Below are positions 12,477-24,362 of a DNA stretch of 64,000 bases, piece by piece. A model generated the notes under the pieces. It worked only from the letters and a program-made list of their open reading frames with translations, was not told the DNA's origin and made no database searches. A program made the translations under genes and the position numbers. Location of the stretch: positions 744,001 through 808,000 of the forward strand of contig JANBVO010000003.1 of the NCBI GenBank assembly GCA_030052745.1, read 5' to 3'. Numbering within the stretch: the stretch's first letter is position 1; the number at the start of each line of letters is the position of its first letter. This stretch comes from Pleurostoma richardsiae (lineage: Eukaryota; Ascomycota; Sordariomycetes; Calosphaeriales; Pleurostomataceae).

Positions 12477-14286
12477 TCACTTCCTCGGCTCGCTCCCCGG
12501 CATCTCAGTGACGTGCCCCTCGCCCACCAGCTCGTGGCTATAATGCTGCTCCGGCATCTCGTACATCGGCCTCGGCCCCTCCAGCTCCTGCGGCGGCGGC
12601 ACCGCCGCGTACCCCGGCGGGTACCCCTTGGGGTCTTTGGGGTCCGCCCACCCCGCCACCCCGGGGGTGCCCACCTGGCTGCCGTTGTAGTCCGTGTACG
12701 CCGACACGCTCCCCGGCGGCGGGCTGCCCCCGTACCCGGGATGCTGCTGCTGCCCTGCGTAGTCGTAGTACGCCGGCTGGCCTCCCGGACCGGTCATCTG
12801 CTGCTGTTGCGCTGCTGCTGCTGCTTCGGCGGCGGCATTAGCCCGGGCGCGGCGGCGTCGCAGGAAGAGGAACGTCCCGGCGATGCCCGCGAGGCCGATG
12901 ACGCCTAGGGACACGCCGATGCCGATGCCGGCCTTCGCGCCCGCGGAGAGACCGCCGCCGCTACCGCCGGAGTCCGGAGTGGCGGTCGCAGACGGCGTAG
13001 GCTCGGTGGTCACGGCGGTGGCGTTGAAGGTGGGCAGTGCCGCGGCGTCGACCCACCTGGCGGCGTCCGGGTCGTAGCTCACCTGGGTGATGCCCCCGCC
13101 GGCGTAGTAGAAGATGCGCACGGTGGACGAGGTGAAGTCGGAGGCGACGGCGAGGTCGGCGGAGGCGCCGTCGGCGAGCGGCCAGGCGGCGGCGGACTGG
13201 TTGGCCGGGGAGAGGCGCCAGGTGAAGTTGACGTTGGAGGCGGCGTGCAGAGCGCGGTCGGTGCCGATGTAGTAGACCGTGCGCACGAAGGAGTGGTCGA
13301 CGGCCAGGCCGAGGGAGGACGCGGCGCTGGCGTTCCAGGCGGGGAGGGTGAAGTTGACGGCGGTGTTGGAGGAGAGCTGGAAGCCTGAGGAGGTGGTGGT
13401 GTTGGTGTTGTTGGTGATGGTGGTGCTCTGGAGGGGACGGGGGAACGTCGCTGGGAGGTCGGGATCAGTCATGGCAGTTCCGGGTAGGGAGTGTTCCGTG
13501 GCCCGCGCCGAGCAAAGGGCTGGACTTACAGATATGCCACAAGCCGTCCGAGTTGTACCGCGACACCTCAATGTTGGAGTCATCCTTAGGCGTCGCGACG
13601 GAGATGTTGTTGCTGCCGGTGAACTGCGTGGCGATGCCGCTGCCCGCCATGGGGTCCTGCGAGACGATGCCGCTGTAGCCCCAGCCCGCGTCGTTGGTGT
13701 AGCTGATCTGGTGCAGCCGCCAGTCCGGGTCGTGGAAGTAGACGCGGTAGCCCGAGGTGCTCCCCAGGACGAGCGAGGCCAGGCCCGTCGCGTTGTTGAC
13801 CTGCGAGACGTCGTTGACTATTGGCACGTCGCCCGAGATCACCCAGCTGCCCTGGGTCGCGAACAGCCCCGTGTCCCAGTCGCACTTGAGGTACGAGTTG
13901 ATCAGGTCACCCTTCGTATCCTGGTAGAAGATGGAGGCCTACGTTCCGTATCGATTAGCCTTACCCTCTTGTTCAGACCACGAGAGACAAGACAGTAAAC
14001 CCACCCATGTCGTCTTGGTGTCCCACCAGCCCACGCCGGCCACTGCCGTGCCGTTCCTTGGCTGGTAGCTCAGCGAGAGAAGATTCGGCGGATCTGTGGG
14101 GAATATCGGCGTGTTGTTGCTGTTGCACATGCTGTACATTATGGCGGTAGTCGACGTGTTCTGGACGAGCACCTGCGGACCGATGTCCGTCCACCAAGCC
14201 GCCAGTCGGCCAGCCGAACATGTCTGGACGGCGCCGAGCAGCAGCGGCACGAGCTGCGCCGGCAGCGAGCGGAAGGAAAACCTCAT
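12477..14286 (-). CDS. Membrane-anchored fucose-specific-lectin-fold protein
   Basis: Three exons (14286-14005, 13938-13530, 13450-12477) encode about 554 aa. A signal-peptide-like start is followed by a beta-propeller-type ectodomain. It has repeated family motifs: WWDTKTTW, YRVYFHDPDWRLHQISY, NIEVSRYNSDGLWHIS followed by TFPRPL, and VRTVYYIGTDRALHA. These match the fungal fucose-lectin (AAL-like) superfamily. After a Ser/Thr/Gly-rich spacer comes one transmembrane segment (about residues 360-385, IGIGVSLGVIGLAGIAG...) with a basic stop-transfer RRRRAR. The cytoplasmic tail of about 170 aa is rich in Gln, Pro, Gly and Tyr. The layout predicts a plasma-membrane protein showing a sugar-binding or lectin-like head to the wall. 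Whether it binds fucose is not shown. Several NxS/T sequons lie in the ectodomain. Confidence 0.82.
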
Positions 14287-16272
14287 TATTCTAGCGTTCC
14301 CGGCGGTTCACTCGACGAGAACTGCTCAGATGCTCCCCTCTGTGATCCTCCCTCCCGCCAGTCTCTTTGCGCACCCGTCCGGGTTTTAAGGCACAGTTGG
14401 ACTCGCTGTGCAGAAACGAGCGAAAAGAGGCGACTTGGCAGAGTAAGGAAATCCGACAGCCAAGACTCGCGCGACGGAGGTGACACTTCAACCACACAAT
14501 CGGACAAGGAGGAAAGAAGGAGAGCGGAAACGAGAGAAAGCAGAGAAGAAGATCTCCGCAGATCGATGGCAACAGCGGGCACGCCAAGAGAGGGCCTTTT
14601 GGGGCCGATTGCGCGACGGGCAGCAGCATAAGAGGAGAATCTCACCTGCCTTAGCCCTCGTCGAGCGTCAGCATCTCCATTTCCGCAATAGTCTGGCGAT
14701 GCAACGGTCCGCCCCTGTACGGTGCTGACATGCAGACCAGGACCGGGGCGGTCTCAATGACGGCCGACCTCGGAAGCACAACCCGGCAGCATGTGCTTGC
14801 GATAAATGGAAATCAGGGTGATGGATGGAGTGACGGACAGAGTGAAAATATCACGGAGCCCCGGAGGCACAGAGTGTTTGCCCAGCACAGAGACACCAGC
14901 ACCACATGTGCTGCAGAACCTCACGTACTCGGAGGGGCAGATCACAAACAGTGAAGCAGGAAGAGCTGTGGGAGACATGATCCGATAGGTCATGCAGATC
15001 GTTCTACCATTGGCCAGGAAGCGACCCCGAGTAAGATAAGCCCTGCTGCCGTGGGGCACATCCCGCTGTTCTCGCTGGTCGCAGTCGCTCAAAGGTCGCT
15101 GGCTGGCCGTGTGAGGAACCCTGGCAGCCCTGAAGGGGCGAGCCTCTTGTTGGTGCGCCGAAGGGACCAAGCAAGGGAGGCGGCGTGGTGATCCTCGTGT
15201 TGGCAGCTGCATTCAGCTCTGGCTCCGATTCCTCGGTTACGAGATGCCCTAAACAACGCCGATGAAGAAGGACTTCAGTTCGAGCAGACGCAAGTCAACC
15301 GACAGCGGTTCTCGATTCAATAGAGAGGTGAAAGTCAAGACGAACTGGATCTACCTCGCAGGTAGTGAGCACCAGTTCAACACCACCGCTCTGCATGCCA
15401 TCTGTTGATGGTGGCAGTTGCTTTCATCCGTGATGGCTCGCTGACGGCGGCTCGAGAGCTGAGAGCAAGCAGCACACATGCTGAGAGATGATACTGGAGG
15501 CCGTCAACCGATCATCGCTCGTGCTGTTGGCTCCTGGATCATTAAACAGTCTGCACTTGTCAGCTTATGGCGTGACCTACGAGAGCCAAAGCTTAAAACA
15601 GAGCCAGGGCTATACTATGGGACCAAATTGCTACGGTGATTTCAAGTTTAGGCCGGTTTGGTCATGATCGATTCCTTAATAAGCGAGAGTCTCCGTTGAT
15701 CCATTGTAACGGGCAAATAGTCTCGTATTAAATCCAGTAATGCTCCCGCGTCAAGCACGACGCTTTCATTTTAGGTATCAGGATGCTTCAGAATGTTCCT
15801 CTCTGTTGCTGTCTTTTCTCTTGAAAGCCTGGTCAAGTCACAGTCAAATAGTCCTAGCGGAACGGGCGGTCACCTCTAACCCGAAATGGTAATCGGCTAA
15901 TGCCTTCCCATCCCGTACTTTGGTACTAATTGCGTGGTAGAACATGGAGATCGTTGCTTTAAAGGTAGATCCTTAGTGATCTAACAATGGTCTGGAGTGC
16001 TAACTGCTCCCTCCGACAGGGGGAATCGATCCCTCTGTGCGAGGGGATCGATCCCATTCCCCAATAGTCCAAGCGATGAGTGGCTGAGCAGGAGTTAAGC
16101 TTCAAGCGAGTGTTTAGCCCACGACCAACGTGCTAAAATCCAGTCTACCTTAGACCGCAAGGCAGTAGTGACAGAAGTCATGTTTCTATAAAAGCGACAC
16201 TTCGGAGAGCCATCATATCGTCGGTCGTCAGGAATCTTTCGTCTGGATTGCTTCATCGCACATTGCGTCATC
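14287..16272. other. Intergenic region with a hairpin-forming repeat
   Basis: About 2 kb without a supportable gene, between divergent genes. The left 400 bases should hold the promoter of the lectin-fold gene. The right half (about 15580-16160) looks AT-richer and contains an imperfect inverted repeat at 16021-16060. No tRNA-like cloverleaf or transposon terminus was found. Confidence 0.45.
16021..16060. repeat. Imperfect inverted repeat (hairpin)
   Basis: Arms ATCGATCCCTC (16025-16035) and GAGGGGATCGAT (16041-16052) pair across a 5-nt loop TGTGC with one bulged G; outer GGG/CCC can extend the stem. It lies about 210 bases before the start codon of the membrane-protein gene, so it could fold in the leader or serve as a paired protein-binding site. 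Confidence 0.5.
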
Positions 16273-17957
16273 ATGCTAAGTCACTTGAATATAACCGCTA
16301 TAATGAATGAAACCTCATGCCAACCGTTGAAGAACGCAGCAGACCCTGATGTAGCGGGGCTGGGTGTAAGTGCCCTACCACGTCTCTCGAAGATACATTG
16401 CCCAGGCCCAATCCAGTTTGCTAACAGAGGAGCAGGTGGTGATATCCTTCGTGCTCTCGGCCCTGACAGTTCTCGGCACCGTCTCCTGGGCGTATTATTC
16501 TTACAGCCTGCCTCCGGACTGCTACAATGGCTTCGACAAGCTCCTGATATCATCCGTGGACTCTCTTCTCCGGTGGATAGGCCTTCTAGACCGGCGTCCG
16601 TGCCCTCCAGAGGGTGATCCAGGTCGTGCGGCACGCATCGTCGCTGTGCAGTCCTTCCTGCTTGCCATGAGCGACCAGCTCCTAGTCACAGGCAACGCGC
16701 TTGTCCTCATCACGACACTCATCATCTTTGGCGTGGCCGGCCTTGACCGCACCTGGTCCGTATACTCATACCGCGTCGCGGTCTCGTCAGCTCTCTTCTC
16801 ATTCATTGCCCATCTGGTCTCGCTGACCGTTCTGAGCGATTACTTCCGTAAGCGCCGAGGCTTGCTCCGGCTCCGCTTGTGGGCCATGTTTCTCTTCGCG
16901 ATACCGCTCCTGTGCCACCTCTTTTACGCCAACATGGACGGCATGCGGGATCAGGCGGTGTCCGCGCTTCCCCTGAGATGTGCCACTGATACCTTCGCCT
17001 TTACTAACTTTATCACCATCGAAAGGAAAGATGGATCCAGGTCCTTCGCCGCATTATTGTTGTTATTGTTCCTGTGCACATACACCAATCGATTGTTAGA
17101 TCTTCTCGCGCTCTCCTTGCATGACATAATCGCCACCTCTACACTGAGGCTTTACCACCTGCTGGTCAACCCGCATCAACTCGCATTACGCTCCCTAAAG
17201 TTGACTATCTCCTGGCCCCTACGACGCATAGATGCAGCACTGAGAATTCTGGACAAGAGCCTCAGCAACTTCGAAATCTTGATCAATGTCTCTACTGAGT
17301 TCCGCGGCTCGTTCGTGCTACGTCTTATTGTGTTACAGCTCATGTTTTATTCGGCTGCCAATCTCCTTTACTTAACATTGATGTTGAAGCCAGACATGTT
17401 GGCATTTCCCCTAGGCTTCGGTCAGCTCATGCCCCTTTTGTCATTAACTCTGCCGATCCTGACGGCGGTTGAGGTGTTTACAGGTCAGCTTCTTTCCATC
17501 CTGCCCCCTCCTTCTCAACTTGTATGACCATGTGTAATAATGCTTCCTTGATGCTTAGAAAAACGCAGAGGCGAGCAAAGTCCTGTGGGACCAAATTTAA
17601 CCCGGGATTCACCTGAAGAGATCACTGCCGGTGAGTTGCGGGCAGCACGCAGCTGGGCTACAAGACTGGACCTGGGGGCACGTCTCGGGAGTGAAGAGCG
17701 TGCAGAGGTAAGACCCTGAAAGGAAGGCAGAATGACATTAAACGACTATTCTAACTGGACCGAAGATATACCCGCTGGTGTATTCAACTAGCCATTTGGA
17801 GCAGATTCCCTACAAAATCGATTTGGCGGCAATCGCTCGGGGATTGTCTTGTCAGAATCTCCTAGCATTCGCCGCTTGCTTACCAGTCATGTCGGCGTTG
17901 GCGTTGACGGTGACGTGGGCGTTTCTACTCGAGCACCTCTTTCTCTCGTCCGGTTAA
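16273..17957 (+). CDS. Polytopic membrane protein of unknown function (four exons)
   Basis: I do not recognise the family. Exons 16273-16365, 16436-17483, 17559-17707 and 17766-17957 join in phases 0, 1 and 0 into about 493 aa ending SSG-stop. Introns have good signals: GTAAGT with branch CTAAC, GTCAGC...TTAG, and GTAAGA with CTAAC. About eight hydrophobic segments are visible: near VVISFVLSALTVLG, LLVTGNALVLITTLIIFG, ALFSFIAHLVSLTV, WAMFLFAIPLLCHLFY, FAALLLLLFLCTY, LIVLQLMFYSAANLLYL, LMPLLSLTLPILTAV, and a last one in exon 4 (LLAFAACLPVMSALALTV). The soluble loop between segments 5 and 6 contains many Arg/Leu residues. The N-terminus is short and has two NxT sequons (NIT, NET). The last two exons are short and continue the frame to a single stop, which supports the model. 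No transporter signature was seen. Confidence 0.7.
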
Positions 17958-18226
17958 GCAGAGGGGTAAATTGATGTCGTTTGTAGCGATTGACGGCCTT
18001 TAGAAACGATAGACTTGGGTATGCGTGGCTCGCAGGTATAAGTCATGTTATAGGACTACTACAGAATTAATACCATACTCCCTTCCAGCACTGGTCCCAT
18101 TTTCAAAACGGAGCGGATCCCAGCAGCCAAACAGCCCTCCGTACCCAAGCCATGAATCATTATCTCCCAATTTTCCCCCCTCCCTTCCCCTCCCGGGGGC
18201 CTATCTGGTTCTCCAACCCCCCGCTT

Positions 18227-20698
18227 TCACTCCGGGATCAGCCCGCGCTTTGCATCTTTAGCAAGGAGACCGCTGAGGCTCGACTCCGGCTTGGAGTAAT
18301 GCGGCCGCCCGCCCAGGATGTCGACGACGTCCTTCATGCCGACCCAGTAAGCCGTCTTGGGGCGCCGGTTGGGCCAGTCCGTGTCCGTCTCCTCGAGCTC
18401 CTTCATCGGGGTGAAGACCACGCTCGCGCCCTTGATGCCAATAACAGCGGCGCTCATCGGGTCCTTCTTGACGCGGTTGTGCGCGTTGCGCCCGAACCCC
18501 TCGAGGTGCTGGATGCACTTGATGGCCAGCCGGACGGCGCGGCACCGGTCCATGGGCGAGGGCACGCCGCCCTGCTGCACATGGCCCGGAATGCTGTCGC
18601 GCGACTCGAATCGGTCGTGGGCCTCCTCGCGGATGATATCCGCGATCAGCTTCGCGTTGTACACCTTGCTAGCCTTCTCATTGATGAGGATCAGTCGGCC
18701 AGCCCGGGACTGGCCCTTGTCCTGGTGGAATATCTCCTTGAGGTGCCTCACGTCTGCCGCCAACATGTCGAGGCTGATACCCTCTTCAGGGGTGTAGACG
18801 GCAGTGGCACCCACCCCAAGGCCGGCCAGTGTCGCGACATAGCCGGATCGGCCACCCTGCGTCTCGATGACAAACACTCGCCTTCGCGTGGCCGAGGCTG
18901 ATTGCTTGATCTTGTCGCAGTAGTTGACCAGCTCATTTAGACATGTGTCCGAGCCCAACGAGTACTCGCTTCCGGGGACGTTGTTTGAGATGGTAGCGGG
19001 CAGCAGGGCTATCGGAATGCACAGAGACGGGTACTCCACCCTAGCCTTACGCAGCTGCGAGACGGCATGGAACGCCTCGAAACCGCCTATAAGGAAGAGC
19101 GCATCAAACTGGTACAGCTCTATCAGGTCGGCGATGGTTGACATGCCAGATTCGCTTGGGAGTTCACGGTTCGTGCCAATCTCCGAGCCACCTCTGCTAG
19201 CCCAGCCGTCAACTTCCAGCCACTCGAAGGGTCGAACAGAGCCAACAGGCTTGTCGTCATGGTGCCGCGAGAATCCCGCGAAGCCGTTGTGGATTGCGAC
19301 CGCCTGATGCCCCCGGGACATACAGTAAGCGACTGCCGCTCTTACGGCTGCGTTCATACCACCAGCGGGCGCTCCGACGTTGATAAAGCCGATTTTCATA
19401 CGCTGTGTGGAATCAGGTTAGCATCACAATCGAAGGTTCCGGATCAAGTACCCTACCTTGTTTTCGGGAAGCAGCATCCCCTGGTCCAACTGGACCGTGG
19501 TGGTCAGCATGTACGACTGGTACTGATCTCCAAACTCGGTGTCTCGGAGAGCCATAGCCTTGTCGAAATCCTGTGCCTCTATAGCAGCTGCAACAGACTT
19601 AGTGTCCAGAACTGCCTCCATAAGGGGCTTTCGCACGATCTTGTTCTCGGTGATAGCGATGAAACAAGTGGGCGTTTCCGGAGTGTTCTCCAAGACAGCC
19701 TTGACGGCCTCAACTCCCTGAAGTGTCGCGAGCATTCGATCGTACGCCACTGCCACACCACCACGCTGGACATGACCGAGTGTGGTGATGCGTGTGTCGA
19801 GTGCCAACCCGTTCTTGTCAGCCAGAAGAACCTTGATCATGTCGGGAGTGATCTTGTTGCCGTGTTTGTCGTGAGCTCCCTCGGCGATAATGACAATAGT
19901 CTTCCTCTTTCCGATCTTCCTGTGCTATAAACGGGATTAGTCAATGCAGCCTTCAAAATGCCATGACGTCGGGGCAAAGCATACCTTCTGGACGATAGCG
20001 CACATTTCATCCCTCCAGTTATCCTCCCTAGGTTTTTCAGGAATGAAGATGAAATCTGCGCCTGTCGCAACCCCGGCCATTAGGGCGAGCCAACCGCAAT
20101 GTCTTCCCATGACCTCGATAACGAATGCTCGAGAGTGGGAAGACGCTGTGGCCTCGATGTAGTCCACCATCTCGCATATGCGGGAGAGGGCAGAATAGGC
20201 GCCGACCGTGGCATCGGTGCCAGACATATCATTGTCGATGGAGCCGACAATGCCGACAATATTCAAGTGCCTGTACGGCTCGACTTGCTCCACCGTCAAT
20301 TGCTTCCCTGAGACCAGCTCCTCGATGAGAGAAGGCCATTCGGAACGGAACTTGTCAGCACCGGTAAGAGAGCCATCTCCTCCACAGATTATAAGTGCAT
20401 CGATGCCGTTCAGGATCATGTTCTTGGCAGCGACGAGTCGACCGGGTCGTTCGTAGAATGCCATGCAGCGTGCGGTGCCGATTAGGGTACCGCCTTCGGA
20501 CAGATAGCCGCGCACATCATACCATTCCATCTTTCGTATGTAGTCTCCTCCTTGGACAAGGCCCTCGTAGCCTTCATAGATACAGTAGACGTCGCAGCCC
20601 AGGTGGATGCCCATCCGGACTACCGCCCGGACAACGGCATTCATGCCCGGAGAGTCACCTCCGGAGGTCATGACCGCGATCTTCTTTTTCTGAGCCAT
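18227..20698 (-). CDS. pfkA: 6-phosphofructokinase, alpha subunit type
   Basis: Three exons (20698-19985, 19924-19457, 19402-18227) encode about 785 aa, the normal length of fungal ATP-dependent phosphofructokinase. The enzyme phosphorylates fructose 6-phosphate to fructose 1,6-bisphosphate in cytosolic glycolysis. It is a duplicated protein. The N-terminal half is catalytic, with GGDSPGMN at 13-20, [10 protein letters not shown] at 105-114, GSIDNDM at 152-158 (catalytic Asp155) and MGRHCGW at 197-203. The C-terminal half begins with a diverged copy ([18 protein letters not shown], from about 400) and is the allosteric half. Introns are 60 and 54 nt, both phase 0; the second falls just before the repeat of the fold. 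The gene is divergent from MED17 across a 1.1-kb promoter with CCAAT boxes. Confidence 0.97.
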
Positions 20699-21806
20699 CT
20701 TGGACGATGTCGTGATTGGTTCAGGGCTTCGGCGTGGTGATTCTAGGATAGTCGCACGAAGGATGGCGGGTTCGGTCGTGCGGAGGAGGAGAGGGGAGGG
20801 CGCTGAGGGGCTATAAGAAAGTATCGTCGAACTGTTGGGGTATATTGGTAAATGCCTCGTGGAGGGACTAAGAGTGAGTGAAGGAGAGACAACCTAGAGC
20901 ATCGGCAAAGGGAGGTCACCCCAAGGGAATGTGGCACTGCTGAGGTTTCAAAGGTCTTGAAGCCAAGAACCAGCCCGGGACGTGAACCATTGAAGGGGAG
21001 GATTCAATTTGCCCAGCAAAAACGCACGAGGAACAGCTGACTGACGTCTGTTGAAAAACGAAGCTCTTATCTTATCGGCCATGGCGGGGTGAAGCTTGGA
21101 GGGTCGGTGACCTCATGGCCGCATGCAGCCTCGTAATTCCCTCACCTCCACATGTGATTGGCCAATAATTGGAGTACATGTGCAGTAATCAGCTGCAATG
21201 GAGTCTCAGAAATTTCTCACCAGACTCCATAGCAGCATAAGGGCCGAAGAGGCTCGTCCAAATGCCGCAGTGAGGGGTAACTAGAGAGTTGAGGCACTTG
21301 GGCGTGCATGTGGCTTTTTTGGTCTGCCTTATGTCGCTCAGCGATTCGGCAGTATCGGCAGTTACCTTGAGAGAAGTCCCAAAAGCCCAGTCATGATTAC
21401 AAGAATCGGGGGGACTTTCCAAACACGAAACGAGGTCATATCGTGCGGCTTAAAGCAGGCAGGTACCTACTATATATATACCGAGACTAGCAGCCAATCA
21501 TAGAAATGAATATAAAATGGGTAACTTGTTAGCGTGAGGCGCATTAGCCCCACAAGCCACATCCGATCGACTTCACCTCAGCCTCGTCCGAACCGTCCCC
21601 GAAGCTTCGAAGGTAGAGCTCAAGATACGAGGCACGCAAAAGGTGCTAACCACCTAGTAATTCAGCTGCGAAACGACAGCACGGCAGAAACATTCCTTTC
21701 GTGCCCGGAAGAAAGACATATCGTCAGGTTTTGAGCATGGAATGAACTACAATTTCTCTTAGAAGCTCATCTGTCTCTCCCTCGAAACGATCATATATCT
21801 TCCGAG
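20699..21806. other. Divergent promoter region of pfkA and MED17
   Basis: 1.1 kb between two divergent start codons. It contains a compact CCAAT/E-box cluster at 21149-21182, a (TA)n tract at 21471-21480 about 330 bases before the MED17 ATG, and a nearby AGGTACCTA motif (21461-21469). No gene is supportable here. Confidence 0.55.
21149..21182. promoter_or_regulatory. CCAAT-box and CACATGTG cluster
   Basis: Within 34 bases there are three CCAAT boxes (ATTGG 21157-21161, CCAAT 21162-21166, ATTGG 21168-21172) bracketed by CACATGTG (21149-21156) and ACATGTG (21176-21182). CCAAT is the site of the fungal HAP/AnCF complex and CANNTG is bound by bHLH regulators. The cluster is about 450 bases upstream of pfkA and 625 bases upstream of MED17. 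Binding is inferred, not shown. Confidence 0.5.
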
Positions 21807-24048
21807 ATGGCGTCGAACTCTCCCACCCACTTCACACTGCGCCCATGGCCGGAGGGTAGCCGCAAGCCGAAGAGCCTGGGCGAATTCATTGCGCGAGTCA
21901 ATGCCGAGCGAGGCGGTTTTAGGAATGTCACCGAAGACTCTCTGCGCAAGGAGCTCGAGGCGCAGCAGAATGGCGTTGTCGACTCGTCCGAAGCCGCCAT
22001 GAGCATCGACTCCGAGTCGGACGATGGAGAAGCGGTGCAGGTCAAGATTGAGGATATACACGCTGCTCGTGCTGAGGTTGCCAAGAATGCAGAGTAGGTC
22101 TCATGTCACCTGGTAGGATATCGATCAAATGAGGAGCTGATAATATCCGCCCTAGGTTCGCTCACCAGAATGCGCTGATGGCCCTCGACTTCGTCTCCCT
22201 CCTACTCTCTAAGGAAACACCCGTGCAGGTGACGACGACGTTGTCCCCCGCTCTCCGGGAGCTTGTCGGTATCGGAACGCTGGGCGCCGACAAACTGGCC
22301 GCGTCCCGCCTGTCTGACGCCCAACTGCAAGACAACAAGCTGGTTGCGACAGGGTGGAAGCTTGCAGACATCAACAAGACTGTCGATTCTGTGCTATCGT
22401 CGGCTTCCCGTCTTCAGGAGGAGATCGATCTCGAGACGAAATACTGGGCTGAAGTGCTCGCTGTTAGTGATAGCGGGTGGTCTGTCACGCGAGTACCACA
22501 GGAGAAACACACACTCGGTGTGAGATATGGCTTTCTGGAGTGTGAGCTATAACCCTTCGCCTCGAATTCATCTGGCGCAGCTGTTCTGACCTCGAATTAG
22601 CCGCCGCGGATTTCAAAAACAGGAGCCTAGCCCCAATGAGACGTGATGATAACGGCGATGTCACTCTGGACTGTGGTCAATCGGTCGGCGAGTCTCAGAG
22701 GCTTTGCGTTACTATCGAGCGGAACGGGCAGATTGTAGGAAGATCTTCCATCCAGAAGCCGCTGATGGACGGTGCTCCGCTCGAGGAGCGCGTCCGGGAG
22801 GCGCGCAACACTGTCTTCGCTCAGGAGCTCTGGCATGAACTGAACCGAGAGGCTCGGTCACTGCTCTCATATGAGGTTCGGTTGGAAGAGGCAGCTGTCA
22901 CGTACCAGATGGATGAGGAGTCACGAATGATCTTCAGCCTACGGAATCTGGGAGAAGAGGACCCAGATGAAGGGACCAGGGCCCATGCCGAGGACAGCCG
23001 CGCCGAGACCATGAGCATCCTCTTGCACCTGCTACTGAGCTACGCGCATCGGCAGAACAACCATAGACGCTCCAAACCAGCCATAAACGGCCGCAGTCCC
23101 CCCTCGCCGCCTCCATACTCCCTCCTGCGGCCCATCATAGCGTACATGGCGCATGAGCAAGCAGTCGCGCAGCTAGTGCGCTTCGTGTCGGAGCTCACCA
23201 CCGTACTTCGGGCCGCGGGCATCGACACGGCGCAGTACGTCCTCAGAGAATCCTCAATCTCGCCCAACGCGTCCGCGGCCAGCAGATCCTCCGCCTCCGA
23301 GGCGCTCATCTACTCCCTCCTCAGCCCGCTCGAGTTCCAGATCGAGCTCACCACCACCCCCGAGGCCCGCCTGCTGCTCCACGGGCGCACGCTGCTCTTC
23401 CCCGTCTCCTTGACCGCGTACCACATCTACCTCCTGCCCCCATCCGGCGCCCCGAAGCAGGAGCCCTCAGATGCATCCGAGTCACCAGCAGACCAGCCGC
23501 AGCAGTCCCCGCCCACCAACCCCCTGCAGGACTTCTTCCCGCCCGGCGACTCCCCCCACGGCTACCCGAACCTGCACGAGGTCTTCTACTACATCCGCGA
23601 GGCCGTCCCCCGCGCGCTCGTGAGCCACTTCATCGCGCGCGCCGACCCGTGGCACGCTGATGCCGGGCTCCCGCCCGCCGAGAGCGAGTGGGGCCGGACC
23701 ATCGGCGGCGCCGCGCTGTGGGACTCGGTGGGCGAGAGCGGCGTCGCCAGGTTCGAGGTCGCGCACGCCGGCGACAGGGACCGGCCCGCCGAGTCGGAGA
23801 TGGAGGAGGAGGAGGGGGAGCCGGCGCTGGGGCAGGGCGAGGGCGAGACCGACGCCGGTGCGCGACACCGCGGCGGCGGCGGCGGGAGGCCGGTCGAGCT
23901 GCGGCTGTACGGAAGGTGGTTCGCGGAGCATAAGATCAACGCTCATAAGTGGACGTGGACGGTGGAAGACGCGCTGGCGGGGACGAAGAGGGAGAGCTTG
24001 GAGGAGATGGTCAAGGCAGTGGTGCAGCGGCACCCCAAGCTCTGGTGA
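21807..24048 (+). CDS. MED17: Mediator complex subunit 17 (Srb4)
   Basis: Three exons (21807-22093, 22156-22541, 22601-24048) encode about 706 aa. Mediator bridges gene-specific activators and RNA polymerase II; MED17/Srb4 is the scaffold of its head module and is nuclear. Recognisable family features are the N-terminus (FTLRPWP, then SLGEFIARVN), the segment EFAHQNALMALDFVSLLLS made by the first splice, and the downstream KLADINKTVDSVL, WAEVLAVSDSGW and VRYGFLE motifs. The rest is poorly conserved, as usual for fungi, with acidic and Pro-rich low-complexity insertions between about residues 560 and 650. Introns of 62 and 59 nt have phases 2 and 1. The 3' end converges on the PARP-finger gene with a gap of 314 bases. 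Confidence 0.93.
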
Positions 24049-24362
24049 GCGATGATAAGCGTATGATTACGATGCAAAATTGAACGAACCAGGCGGCATG
24101 TTTGATCTGTCTACAGGAGTAGACGTGAGAATACCATGAAGATACGTTAAGACAGTCCGGCAACTTTTATCTAGTGACAACCTGGGCCCTCGATCCTGAG
24201 GAGAATATAAGACGCAAAATAGCAAACCCCCTGTGCCCCCGTAGGCGCAATTATAGTTTACACTGAACACGGCTCTGACGCCTGAGACAAGCAAGCAAAC
24301 AATTCGAATTTCCCATCCGACCCTTCACAACGTTTGATCTCACAGTTGACATAAGTTGGCAC
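24049..24362. other. Convergent 3' spacer
   Basis: 314 bases between the stop codons of MED17 (+) and the PARP-finger gene (-). It must hold both polyadenylation regions; nothing else is seen. Confidence 0.5.

Noticed and set aside
12282-13998. Open frames on the + strand opposite the lectin-fold gene
   Set aside because: The minus-strand frame carries the recognised fold, the membrane helix and consistent introns; the plus frames have none.
23482-24055. Open frames on both strands over the end of MED17
   Set aside because: GC-rich third positions of MED17 create them; MED17 is the conserved frame.
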